Assembly: GCA_963714205.1 (NCBI GenBank)
Contig: CAVQNQ010000004.1
Coordinates: 186,001 to 250,000, forward strand
Reading direction: 5' to 3'
Source: CAVQNQ01 sp963714205
GTDB taxonomy: Bacteria; Acidobacteriota; Terriglobia; Bryobacterales; Bryobacteraceae
Length of the DNA: 64,000 bases
Notes under the pieces: generated by a model
The model's database searches: none
What the model was told of the DNA's origin: nothing
What the model saw: only the letters and a program-made list of their open reading frames with translations
Position numbers and translations under genes: made by a program
Shown: positions 36,436-45,366 of the stretch, piece after piece
Numbering within the stretch: position 1 is the first letter of the stretch
Layout: each line of letters begins with the position of its first letter

Positions 36436-36801
36436 ATGCCGGTCTCACTGGTTGTTGATGACGAGGCGATGGTTCGGAAGTACGTCTGCACCATTTTGGA
36501 GCGGGAGCACTTCCGAACGCTGGAGGCCGAAGACGGTGACCACGCCCTTCGGATTGTTCACGAACTTAGCGGCGGCGTAGACTTGATCGTCAGCGACATT
36601 GAGATGCCGAATGGCGACGGGTTGACCTTAGCCCGTGCCGTTAAGAAGTCGTTTCCGGCTGTACCAGTCATTCTGATTTCTGGGAATCGCAAGCCGGATA
36701 CCGACTTTGAATTTGTCGAAAAACCATTTCCGCCGGCCGTCTTGGTGAGCGCCGTGCGGAGACGTTTCGCATCTCGGGCCGTTATCAAGTTGGCGGATTG
36801 A
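36436..36801 (+). CDS. Single-domain response regulator (CheY-like)
   Basis: 121 residues. A canonical receiver: SLVVDDEAMVRKYV (acidic pair), DLIVSDIEMPNGDGLT (phospho-Asp near residue 54), PVILISGNRKPD and FVEKPFPP (Lys). No output domain. The region 36105-36435 upstream contains no gene. Confidence 0.85.
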   Translation: MPVSLVVDDEAMVRKYVCTILEREHFRTLEAEDGDHALRIVHELSGGVDLIVSDIEMPNGDGLTLARAVKKSFPAVPVILISGNRKPDTDFEFVEKPFPPAVLVSAVRRRFASRAVIKLAD

Positions 36802-36957
36802 GCGGAATCACTGACACGGTGCTCGTTAGCTCTAGAGAGCGTTGCGACCCCATCAGCAGTTCCCTCCATTCACTTAACGAAGCGGTCACCTATCGTGCTT
36901 GCAATCGTCGCCACCGAGTCCAACGTGGCGAGCGTGGCCAACGCTGTTTGATTCCTC

Positions 36958-37731
36958 TCACGGATGTGCGATGTAGTCCCGCCCACCGTCCACGGTGGGG
37001 GTTTGAGCAGTGATGAAACCCGACTCGGGCGAAACCAGGAAGGCCACCGCATTGGCGATATCTTCCGGAAGACCGGTCCGCCGGACCATGGCTCTGGCGG
37101 CCATCGCATCGACGGTTGCCTGAGCCTCGCCGGGGTCGCTGCCGGCGGTTGCCATGTCGGTCGGAACGAAGCCGGGTGCAACTGCGTTGACGGTAATGCC
37201 GTACAGTCCCAGTTCCATGGCGAAGCGGCGCGTCAGCGCAATGACGGCGGCCTTGGTCGCAGCGTAAAAAGTGGTGCCGGAAAGCGCGGTGCCGTGCGCG
37301 GCAATCGAGGTCAGGTTGACGATGCGGCCGAAGCCGCGCAGCTTCATGCCGTCCGCAACAGTGCGTGTCACGTGAACCAGACCGTCTACGTTGGTGCGGC
37401 GCATAGCCTCCATTTGCGTGTAGTCGAAGTCCGCTAGGTCGCTCTTGGCCAGCACGCCAGCGTTGTTGACGAGGATATCGATGGAGCCAAGCTCGCGGCT
37501 TATGCGCTCGGCCATGGCGAGCACCTGCGCGGCGTCCCCGACATCCGCCTGCACGGCGAGCGCACGCCCAGACTGCTGGTGAATAAGCGCCACAACGTTT
37601 TCGGCCTCTGTGGCGCGGCGATGATAGTTCACTGCCACCAGAGATCCCTCGTGCGCCAGCCGCAGTGCAATCGCGCGACCTATGCCGCGGGAGGCGCCGG
37701 TGACCAGCGCGGTTCTGCCTTCCAAATTCAT
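36958..37731 (-). CDS. SDR-family oxidoreductase (FabG-like)
   Basis: 257 residues. A classical short-chain dehydrogenase: TGASRGIGRAIALRLA (cofactor motif), DILVNNAGVLAKSDL (NNAG), the catalytic Ser in IVNLTSIAAHG, YAATK (Tyr-x3-Lys), and NAVAPGFVPTDMA. It probably reduces a 3-oxoacyl or sugar-like substrate. The specificity is unknown. Confidence 0.9.
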   Translation of the reverse strand: MNLEGRTALVTGASRGIGRAIALRLAHEGSLVAVNYHRRATEAENVVALIHQQSGRALAVQADVGDAAQVLAMAERISRELGSIDILVNNAGVLAKSDLADFDYTQMEAMRRTNVDGLVHVTRTVADGMKLRGFGRIVNLTSIAAHGTALSGTTFYAATKAAVIALTRRFAMELGLYGITVNAVAPGFVPTDMATAGSDPGEAQATVDAMAARAMVRRTGLPEDIANAVAFLVSPESGFITAQTPTVDGGRDYIAHP

Positions 37732-38760
37732 AACGCAATGTTATTGATCCGGAATTTCCATTTTGGACTTCCGAATCTCATCAGTATAGGCCAAACCGCC
37801 AACCTCTTGGTCCAGCGAAGTGCATTCTCTCTTCGGGGGCCGTGTTGGTTCCCGCAAGGCGGGATTATCACCTGGCCGCCAAGTCCGAAACCGGGAAATC
37901 CCATCTTTTCAGTGCATTCCACAAACACCTCTCCGACGCTCACGTCCGGGTCACCCTATTTCGCTTGCCCATCGCCCATCCACCCAAGTCCGAAAACAAA
38001 AGACTTAGCACGGCGGCATCTGGCCACATCTGTTGCGTAGGCCCTTCGATTCCCGTTAGCGTTACCATGTTTTCATAGACTCACGGGCCGTGGGTGACCA
38101 CGCGCAACGCGCCTGGAACGCTCAGCGCCCTGACCGATCTGCGGCTGAGCGCCTTGCACCTACCTGATGCGAAGCTGTAACTCGTCCAATCTACGCCGCG
38201 AACGACGTAGTTCCTCGGCGCGGTCCGCTCAAAGGAATCGATGGCAGGATCGCCGGCCCGCAAAGTCCTCATGTGTTCGTCAATTGTCTTGAAGCGGTAT
38301 TTGAGCCTTTGCGCGCTCGCCATTTCGCGCCCAATCGCTGTATCGAACTCAGTAAACCGTCCCGCTGACCTCGGTGAGGACTTCCAACTGGGTGCACCAC
38401 AGTGCGAGCTCAGGCGGTTGCCACGTCTATAGCCCTTTTGGCGAGCGGCGGATTGCGCTCATGGCCGTCAGAGCTCACAGCGTGGAGAGTTAAGTAGGAG
38501 GACCTCCAGGCCGCTCACTAAACCGCGCAGGCGTTGCAGGACGAATGCGTCATGGCAGTAGATCCCATTCTCATGCTCCACGCTGCAACTATGGCCAGCG
38601 CGATTGACCGCGAGGAATTAGAAGAGTATTCTGAGAGTGGGCTTGGGTTTAAGAGCGCGCGCTCGAGTTTCAGCGGAGCGTGTTGTTCTTTTGACGGCGG
38701 CGGCGTTTGAGCCGGTGAACGAGTGAGGGCTGAAGAGTCAGCCAATCGTGAGGCGGCAAC
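37732..38760. other. Long gap without a supported gene
   Basis: About one kilobase. Frames are short and have no family resemblance. The long minus-strand frame to its right (38518-39471) is a shadow of the deacetylase gene. It may contain decayed genes. Confidence 0.4.
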
Positions 38761-39732
38761 ATGCAATTCGCGGCGGCTCAGCCAGGGACGCGGGGCCGTG
38801 ACGCCTCTTTCCGTTTCGTTTACGCCGAGGCGGGGGATCTCGGAGCCCACCCCCACGTCGTCCCGTTCAGGAAATACTGTCTGCTCCACAGCCGGCTCCT
38901 TGCCGAGGAAATGGCGGGCGATGACGACTTCGTGGAACCGGATCCGATTCTCGATACCGACCTGTTCCTGATCCACTGCGTCGGTTACGTCCAACGGCTG
39001 CGCCATAACCTGCTTAGCGCGGCCGAGCGCGGCGTCCTGGATCTTCCATGGTGCCCCCGTTTGCAGAATGCATTCTGGTTGTGGACGGGCGGAACACTGC
39101 TGGCTTCGCGGCTGGCCTTGCGCGAGGGCCTCGGCTTCCATGTCGGCGGCGGCTTCCACCATGCCTTTCCAGAACACGGAGAGGGTTTCTGCGCGCTCCA
39201 TGATGTCGGAGTGGCTATTCGGGCCCTTCAGCGGGAGGGAGCGATCAGGAGAGCGATGGTCGTGGACCTGGATGCGCATCAGGGCAACGGCACCGCGACC
39301 ATCTTTCGAGGCGATCCGACCGTTTTCACGTTCTCCATGCATAGCGCCTCGATTTACCCGGCGGTCAAGCCGGATTCCGATCTTGACATTGCCCTCGAAG
39401 ACGGCGTGGGAGACGAGGAATACCTCGCCCGGCTGGAACAGGCCTATCTTCCCCTTGTGTCCAGCTTCCAACCGGAACTCATCATCTACATCGCAGGCGC
39501 CGATCCGTACTGGGAAGATCCGTTGGGCGGCTGTCTGGGTCTGACCGAAGGCGGCCTATATCGACGCGACTTGCTGGTGATCGAACGGGCAAGGCAACAG
39601 CATATCCCGATCGCCGTCACGTTGGGTGGCGGCTACACGACGCCGGTCAGGAAGACAGTCACCCTCCACACAAACACAGTCAGAAGCGCCCTCACCACTA
39701 TGCCCAAGCGGACGGCGCCGTCGCCAGGGTGA
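38761..39732 (+). CDS. Histone deacetylase/AcuC-superfamily hydrolase
   Basis: 323 residues. Arginase/deacetylase fold with the active-site segments GGGFHHAFPEHGEGFCALHD, MVVDLDAHQGNGTA (zinc ligands Asp and His), IIYIAGADPYWEDPLGG (third Asp) and the loop TLGGGY. Bacterial members deacetylate small acetyl-amines or acetylated proteins. The N-terminal 20 residues are unusual, so the start is uncertain. Confidence 0.88.
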   Translation: MQFAAAQPGTRGRDASFRFVYAEAGDLGAHPHVVPFRKYCLLHSRLLAEEMAGDDDFVEPDPILDTDLFLIHCVGYVQRLRHNLLSAAERGVLDLPWCPRLQNAFWLWTGGTLLASRLALREGLGFHVGGGFHHAFPEHGEGFCALHDVGVAIRALQREGAIRRAMVVDLDAHQGNGTATIFRGDPTVFTFSMHSASIYPAVKPDSDLDIALEDGVGDEEYLARLEQAYLPLVSSFQPELIIYIAGADPYWEDPLGGCLGLTEGGLYRRDLLVIERARQQHIPIAVTLGGGYTTPVRKTVTLHTNTVRSALTTMPKRTAPSPG

Positions 39733-39896
39733 AGATAAACGCGGACAGTTCCAAGAACAACGATGGTAACATCCTCGCAGAATCCGGTCTCGAAGCGAGT
39801 ACAGCGGGGTATTTTCGCGCATGGATCAGGCCCGATTCGCTCTTTTGACCCAGGCGAGCACACACATCTCCCGCACTCATCTCTGGAAGGTTCCTC

Positions 39897-40115
39897 ATGG
39901 CCAAAGGTTTTGTGTCTATAGCCACGGAACGTTGTAAAGGCTGTGGGTTTTGTGTGGAGTTTTGCCCGACCCACGTCCTGGCGCTGTCTTCCGCTTTCAA
40001 TTCCACCGGTTATCACCCGCCGCACGTCGTAGAGGCCGAGAAATGCAGTGGTTGCGATCTCTGCGGCATGTATTGTCCGGATTTCGCGATCTTTGGAGCT
40101 CGGTATGTGCGCTGA
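39897..40115 (+). CDS. korD: 2-oxoacid:ferredoxin oxidoreductase delta subunit (ferredoxin-like)
   Basis: 72 residues with two [4Fe-4S] motifs, CKGCGFCVEFCPTHVL and CSGCDLCGMYCPDFAI. It passes electrons between the 2-oxoglutarate-oxidising core and ferredoxin. Its end overlaps the korA start codon at 40105, the usual korDAB order. Confidence 0.85.
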   Translation: MAKGFVSIATERCKGCGFCVEFCPTHVLALSSAFNSTGYHPPHVVEAEKCSGCDLCGMYCPDFAIFGARYVR

Positions 40116-40304
40116 TCCCAAGGGAGTGCTCGCGTGCATCCATTTCATGGAGGGCGATTACGAGTGCTGGGTAGGAGCGCTCGCGGCGGGCCGCGATTCG
40201 CGCGGGAGATCCCCATCAAGCGATCGACCTCCGTGGCGCAAGCCGGAGGCACGGTGCATAGGACCGACGCCATTCCCGTCGCCATCGTGGAGGCGGTCCG
40301 ATGA
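40105..40304 (+). pseudogene. korA: korA remnant (2-oxoacid:ferredoxin oxidoreductase alpha), about 1 kb deleted
   Basis: The first 30 codons encode PKGVLACIHFMEGDYECWVG and ALAAG, the normal KorA N-terminus. The sequence then departs at about 40193. The last 33 codons, in another frame, read TSVAQAGGTVHRTDAIPVAI and end TGA overlapping korB ATG (ATGA), as an intact korA would. A normal korA is about 1.1 kb, so the middle is missing. The complex cannot work unless another alpha subunit exists. Confidence 0.75.
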
Positions 40305-41185
40305 TTGAAGCTGCTAGCGAAACTCCCGCCAATGCTCGGAACCCCGTCGAGCCGTTCCTCAGGATGGAAAGGATGCCGCACATCTGGTGTCCAGGGTGCG
40401 GCATCGGTACTACAGTGAACTGCTTCGCCCGCGCGCTACTGAACTCCAAGGTAAACCTCGACAAGGTCGCCGTGGTCTCCGGAATCGGCTGCACAGGCCG
40501 CGTGGCAGGATACGCGCGCCTCGATTCATTCCACACCACGCATGGGCGGGCGATTCCCTTCGCCACAGGACTTAAACTCGCTAACCCCGAGCTTCAGGTG
40601 GTGGTCTATTCGGGCGATGGCGACCTGTTCGCCATCGGGGGAAACCATTTCATCCACGCGGCGCGCCGGAACATGGACCTCAAGGTCATATGCGTGAATA
40701 ACATGATTTACGCGATGACCGGCGGCCAGACCGCTCCGACCACACCCCTCCAAGCGCTCACATCCACGGCTCCCTATGGCGTCTGCGAGCCGGCGTTCAA
40801 CCTGGTATCTCTCGCCGACGCCGCGGGCGCCTCTTACGTAGCGCGTTGGACGACCTATCACGTGATGCAACTCAGCCGTTCCATCGAAGAGGTGCTCCGT
40901 AAGAGAGGTTTCTGCTTCATCGAGGTGCTTTCGCCATGCCCCACGCTCTACCAGCGCCGCAACAGGATGGGCGACGGGCTCGACGCGATGAAGTATTACA
41001 AAGTGGCCAGCAAGATCCGCCACGGCGCGCCTACCGGCGAATGCTCGCTATCAAAAGCCGGTGAGATTGTGGTGGGTAAGTTCGTAGACCGCGAGCGCCC
41101 CGATTACTGCGAACTGCTCCGTGCGCAGATGATCGCGTCGCTGGGCGCGAGCTACACGGAACCGGAGGTTGCGTGCAAGGGCTAA
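40301..41185 (+). CDS. korB: 2-oxoacid:ferredoxin oxidoreductase beta subunit
   Basis: 294 residues. The TPP- and Fe-S-binding subunit: HIWCPGCGIGTTVNCFARAL, VVSGIGCTGRVAGY, the TPP motif VYSGDGDLFAIGGNHFIHAA to NNMIYAMTGGQTAPTT, and SPCPTLYQRRNRMGDG. It cleaves 2-oxoglutarate, or forms it by reductive carboxylation, together with KorA. No gamma subunit is found downstream. Confidence 0.9.
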   Translation: MIEAASETPANARNPVEPFLRMERMPHIWCPGCGIGTTVNCFARALLNSKVNLDKVAVVSGIGCTGRVAGYARLDSFHTTHGRAIPFATGLKLANPELQVVVYSGDGDLFAIGGNHFIHAARRNMDLKVICVNNMIYAMTGGQTAPTTPLQALTSTAPYGVCEPAFNLVSLADAAGASYVARWTTYHVMQLSRSIEEVLRKRGFCFIEVLSPCPTLYQRRNRMGDGLDAMKYYKVASKIRHGAPTGECSLSKAGEIVVGKFVDRERPDYCELLRAQMIASLGASYTEPEVACKG

Positions 41186-41246
41186 CTTGTGGCACGCAAC
41201 TGGCTGCCGGGCCGTTTGAAAGCGCGCGGGCCATCGTCTGAAGACC

Positions 41247-41263
41247 GCGGCGCGAAGCGCCGC
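41247..41263. terminator. Hairpin between convergent korB and mdh
   Basis: GCGGCGC-GAA-GCGCCGC, a perfect 7-bp stem with a 3-base loop, located 62 bases after korB and 32 before the end of the convergent mdh. There is no U-tract, so it may act as a processing or bidirectional stop. Confidence 0.5.
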
Positions 41264-41294
41264 AACGCCGGCGGTCAACTGACGGGAGGCCGTT

Positions 41295-42254
41295 CTAGCC
41301 GGCGCCGGTCGCCTGTTTCATCCCCAGCTTGGGGGCCATCACATCCACGAGTTCCTGGACCGCCGAGGCGCTCTTCTTCAAGGCCGTCTCTTCCTCAGAG
41401 GTGAGCTTCACCTCGAAGATCCTTTCGATGCCCTGCGCGCCAAGCTGCACGGGCACGCCCACAAAGAGGTTATGAATGCCGTACTCGCCTTCCAGGTAGG
41501 CGGAGCAGGGCAGGACGCGTTTTCGGTCCAGGAGGATGGCTTCCACCATCTGAACCACTGCGGACGAAGGCGCATAGTAGGCGCTGCCGGATTTGAGATA
41601 CCTCACGATCTCGGCGCCGCCATCCCGCGTGCGTTTTACGATTTGCTGGAGCGCGTCCGCGTCCAGCAGATCGGTCAGCGGAATGCCTGCCACGCTGCTG
41701 AACCGCACCAAGGGAACCATGGTGTCCCCGTGGCCGCCGAGTACAAAAGCGACGACGTCCGAGGCGGAGACACCGAGCGCTTGCGCGACGAAAGTGCGGA
41801 ACCGGGCTGTGTCGAGTATGCCGGCCATCCCCATTACGCGGCGCTTCGGAAATCCGCTCGTGTGGTACGCAACGTGGCACATGGCGTCAAGAGGGTTGGC
41901 GACCATGAGCAGGATTGCGTTCGGAGAGTGCTTCACCGCTTGTTCCACGGTTGCCTTGACAATATCGTAATTGGCCCACAACAGGTCGTCTCGGCTCATT
42001 CCGGGCTTGCGCGGGAAACCGGCGGTGAAAACCACGATATCGGAGTTTTCTGTGGGCCTGTAACCGTTGCCGCCGGTAACCTGAACATCGACCCCCTCGA
42101 CCTGGCAGGCCTGGAGGATGTCAAGGGCCTTGCCTTGCGGGATTCCTTCTAAAATATCTACCACAACAATGTCAGCCAGGCCTTTCCCGGCCAAATGGAC
42201 CGCGCAACTGGCGCCGACATTTCCAGATCCTACGACTGTAACTTTCTTCCTCAT
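41295..42254 (-). CDS. mdh: Malate dehydrogenase (LDH-like type)
   Basis: 319 residues. The NAD-binding VVGSGNVGASCAVHLAGKGL, substrate Arg residues in FPRKPGMSRDDLL, NPLDAMCHVAY, and the catalytic His in VLGGHGDTMVPLVRFSSVAG. It oxidises malate to oxaloacetate in the TCA cycle. It lies ten bases downstream of the icd fragment, as in many icd-mdh operons. Confidence 0.95.
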   Translation of the reverse strand: MRKKVTVVGSGNVGASCAVHLAGKGLADIVVVDILEGIPQGKALDILQACQVEGVDVQVTGGNGYRPTENSDIVVFTAGFPRKPGMSRDDLLWANYDIVKATVEQAVKHSPNAILLMVANPLDAMCHVAYHTSGFPKRRVMGMAGILDTARFRTFVAQALGVSASDVVAFVLGGHGDTMVPLVRFSSVAGIPLTDLLDADALQQIVKRTRDGGAEIVRYLKSGSAYYAPSSAVVQMVEAILLDRKRVLPCSAYLEGEYGIHNLFVGVPVQLGAQGIERIFEVKLTSEEETALKKSASAVQELVDVMAPKLGMKQATGAG

Positions 42255-42264
42255 ATGCCCTCCC

Positions 42265-42672
42265 TCAAGCAGCCGCCGTCCGTGGCCCCATATTGCCTAC
42301 AATGGCAGCCGCAAATTCACTGGTTTTCAACTTGATCGCGCCTTCCATCTGGCGGCGCAGATCGTAGGTGACGCACTTTTGCCGTATGGTTTCGGTAATG
42401 CCTCTCTCGATGAGCTGCGTAACCTCCTTCCAGCCCATGTAACGAAACATCATTGACCCGCAGAGAATGACGCTCGAAGGGTTGGCGACATTCTTTCCGG
42501 CGTATTTCGGGGCTGTGCCATGGGTCGCCTCGAAGACGCCGTGCTGATCGCCGATGTTGGCGCTCGGCGCCATTCCCAATCCGCCCACCTGCGCCGCGCA
42601 GGCATCGGACAGGTAATCGCCGTTGAGGTTGGGAGTCGCGATCACGTCGTATTCTTCGAGCGGCAGTATTCT
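42265..42672 (-). pseudogene. icd: Isocitrate dehydrogenase, C-terminal fragment
   Basis: About 135 residues remain: ILPLEEYDVIATPNLNGDYL, GLGMAPSANIG, EATHGTAPKYAGKNVANPSS and the C-terminal helices. The N-terminal two thirds, with the isocitrate-binding Ser and Arg residues, is replaced upstream at about 42672 by IS110-type sequence on the opposite strand. It cannot be active. Confidence 0.88.
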
Positions 42673-43018
42673 GCTCAGCGTAATCGGCGACATCAACGAT
42701 TTTGCCGACGAGGGCAAGCTGGCGGCGTACTTCGGAATTGTGCCGCGGGTTTCCAATTCTAACGAGACGGAGCGCTCGGGCCGCATCACCAAACGCGGCA
42801 ACAAACTGGGGCGCACGGCGCTGGTGCAGTGCGCGCTGATCGCGCAGCGCTACAGCCCGTACCTAAAGCGGCACTACGAAAAGATCAAAGCGCGGCGCGG
42901 GACGGGGAAGGCGATCATCGCTCTGGCTCGTAAGCTCCTGGGGATTATCTATCGCACGTTGAAGAACAACTGGGTATTCGAGGACTTCCCAAACTTCGTG
43001 CTGGCGGAGGCATCCTGA
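42672..43018 (+). pseudogene. IS110-family transposase, C-terminal fragment
   Basis: Encodes the transposase_20 domain: VIGDINDFADEGKLAAYFGI, GRITKRGNKLGRTALVQCAL, the Ser-containing region RYSPYLKRHYEKIKARRGTG and KAIIALARKLLGIIYRTLKN. The N-terminal DEDD RuvC-like domain is missing. Its left edge is the breakpoint with icd, so a deletion or partial excision followed the insertion. Confidence 0.85.
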
Positions 43019-43072
43019 AATGCGGCCGGATACTTGGATACCGCGCGCAGAAAACGCGCGCGGCAAGGTGCT

Positions 43073-43113
43073 CGGGGCGCTGCCCCGGATCCCCGCCAGG
43101 GGGACACCCCCTG
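43073..43113. repeat. Two perfect GC hairpins after the IS110 fragment
   Basis: CGGGGC-GCT-GCCCCG (43073-43087) and CAGGGGG-ACA-CCCCCTG (43097-43113). They resemble the GC palindromes common in intergenic repeats and could also act as a transcription stop. Confidence 0.55.
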
Positions 43114-43122
43114 AAACCCCCG

Positions 43123-43254
43123 GCCCGCTTTCCCTTCTGCCTCATGTTCCAGAACGGTCCTCGCCGTCAAGGGTTCGCTTCGCCGCGCACAAACCGCGCG
43201 CCCTTGACGGCTCCGGGCCGTTCCGAAGATTGACTGAGATAAGGGAAAGCGGGC
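43123..43254. repeat. 132-bp imperfect long palindrome
   Basis: The outer arms GCCCGCTTTCCC (43123-43134) and GGGAAAGCGGGC (43243-43254) pair perfectly over 12 bp. Inside, GAACGG pairs with CCGTTC and CCGTCAAGGG (43164-43173) with CCCTTGACGG (43201-43210). The centre is GC-rich. It lies between the IS110 fragment and the GYD gene. It may be a MITE-like repeat or the RNA-coding end of the IS. Confidence 0.65.
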
Positions 43255-43354
43255 AAATGCAAAGCCCGCTTGCGGCCGGGTCCTGCCTCCCGTTGGTCGG
43301 CCCCGAGCTGCACGACAAGTTTGGGGTAGACAAAACATCATAGGAGGATAGCCG

Positions 43355-43648
43355 ATGCCGACCTACATTACACTTATGAAACTCACGGAACGCGGGGCTA
43401 AAGATCTGAAGAATGCGCCTCGGCGCTTCGAATCGGCCATCAAGGCTTGGGAACTGATGGGGGGCACGATGCTCGGCGCCTATTTTGTGATGGGAGAGTA
43501 CGACTACATCGCTATTACGTAATGCCCCACTGATGCGGACGCCGTGAGCGCCAGCCTAGCGGTGAGCGCCAGTGAACATGTGAAGACGACAACTCTCCGG
43601 GCGTTCCCGATCGAGGAGTTCGCGCGCCTCGTGGATAGGCTGCCCTAG
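43355..43648 (+). pseudogene. GYD-domain protein with an in-frame stop
   Basis: Starts MPTYITLMKLTERGAKDLKN behind TAGGAGG. The GYD hallmark region GAYFVMGEYDYIAIT ends in TAA at 43520-43522, where relatives have an acidic residue. The rest, CPTDADAVSASLAVSASEHV and TTTLRAFPIEEFARLV, continues in the same frame to a stop at 43646-43648. A single substitution would restore it. The IS630 element is inserted in the TA of the final stop codon. Confidence 0.75.
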
Positions 43649-44314
43649 GTCTCTGACCGCTTGAAAGGTGTTCTTTTATAACCAAACTTCCGACGGGCGG
43701 TTCTGCGGTCGAACTTCCAGTTGATCTTGATACAGTCTCGGTTCATTCGTCGGCTCCAGGCTCTCGCCTCTTGGCGCAGAGTTTTGAGATCAGGGATTCG
43801 CCGGCTGCCCAGACATTGGCGCGAGAAGATCCCGATTTCGATCTCTGCTTGATTGAGCCAACTGCCGTGAGTAGGTGTGTAATGGACGGTGAAGCGATCC
43901 CAGACTTCTGCGGCCATTTCCATGCCAAACACATCCGCCAGCGCTTTGCGGCGATGGATATTGAGGTTGTCCATTACCAAATGGATCGTTTTCGCTTCCG
44001 GGTATACCACCGCCAAGGCGACGGCAACCTGAGCGAACTCGAAACCCGAACGATCCGGAGTGGCGAAAGTGAAATGACGGCCTGCCTTGGGTTCTACGGC
44101 GCAGAAAACATTGGCAGTTCCACAACGCTCGTATTCGTTATCCCGCCGTGCCTCCCGTCCCGGCGCCGCAGGCGAGGCCGGCCGCACGTCGGCATGCAGA
44201 GTGACTGGCTTCTCGTCCAAACAGATCACCGGCTGCTGCGGGTCATAAGGCCGTTCGTACACCTCCAACACGTCTTCCATCTTGGCGATATAGTTGTCAT
44301 CGAGATCGGCCACC
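43645..44314 (-). pseudogene. IS630 transposase, C-terminal (DDE) part
   Basis: Encodes VADLDDNYIAKMEDVLEVYE, ICLDEKP (first Asp), IHLVMDNLNIHRRKALADVF (second Asp) and HYTPTHGSWLNQAEIEIGIF (Glu). Its stop codon uses the TA of the target duplication (CTAG), so the stop is supplied by the insertion site. Confidence 0.87.
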
Positions 44315-44387
44315 GTCGCGGTAGGGATGCCGGTCTCCCAGCACCCCCCGCACAGATCCCCACGAGCGGCACTACCGCATGAGGCTC

Positions 44388-45231
44388 CTATCTCGGATGA
44401 ATGGCGTCAAAGCGAACTCGGGGGTACGGATGAAGAATACGCGGGGACGGAATCCACCGGCCTGCCAGTTTGCTCATCCGCGCCCAAGTTAGGTTGCGCT
44501 TCCCACCCCGATGGATCAACAGGCTCCTCCAGAGTCGGATCGCCCGAGAGCGAAATGTCGCCAGACTGTCAGCGTTTCCCGGTACCGCGTGGTAGTTGAA
44601 GTAACCCTGCACGACCGACCGAAGCCACTTGCCCGTTTGCGCTACCGGTTCGTGCATCCGTCTACGCAGTTGCTGCTTAATTTCCAGCAGCTTGGCCCGC
44701 ATCCGTTTGCTCACCGTCTTGCGCTTCAGAGCATAGCCCCAGTTCCGGTCCTTCCCGCTGATATGCGTGAATCCCAGAAAGTCGAACGTCTCGGGTTTCC
44801 CTTCTCCTCTCTGTTTCCGGTCTCGCTCGGCGAACCGCCCGAACTCAATCCGGCGCGTTTTGTCTGGGTGCAGCTCCAGCCCAAACTTCAGCAGCCGCTC
44901 CCGAAATTCCATCAGGAATCGGTCTGCGTCCGTCAGATGCTGAAACCCGATAACGTTATCGTCGGCGTACCGGACGACAACGACGTCGCCTCGCGCGCAC
45001 TTCTTGCGCCAGGCGTCCACCCACAGGTCGAACACGTAATGCAGATAGATGTTCGCAAGCAACGGCGAAGCCACCGAACCCTGCGGGGTACCCATCTCTG
45101 TGTCCTTCCATTCACCTTCCTCCAGCACTCCCGCCTTCAGCCATTTCTGGATCAGCCGGAGAATGCGGCGGTCGGCAACGCGATGTTGGACGAATTTCAG
45201 GAGCCAATCGTGCGATAAGTTGTCGAAAAAG
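44388..45231 (-). pseudogene. ltrA: Group II intron reverse transcriptase, 5'-deleted
   Basis: Differs by only a few bases from copy 1 over 917 bases of shared intron, including YADDNVIGF. The RT is missing everything before FFDNLSHDWLLKFVQH. Domain V is intact at 44355-44387. The near identity to copy 1 shows recent common origin. Confidence 0.88.
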
Positions 45232-45366
45232 AAAATTTGTAATCAGGGCGCCGACGCCGTACCCACTGCGGAAGGCCACACGCCCGGCAGCGCTAACGCG
45301 AGTTGTCGGACGGCCCTGCGTAGTCGTAGACCCCATGCACGTCTGGAAACTCCATGCACGAGAACC
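45232..45366. repeat. Inverted segment inside intron copy 2
   Basis: 135 bases that are the reverse complement of 14502-14636, containing the inverted EBS1 candidate. The left junction occurs at an A-rich run (GTCGAAAAAG joined to AAAATTTG), which suggests microhomology-mediated rearrangement. Confidence 0.88.

Noticed and set aside
38518..39471. 317-codon minus-strand frame
   Set aside because: It is antisense to the histone-deacetylase-like gene, whose motifs are clear; the antisense product resembles nothing.
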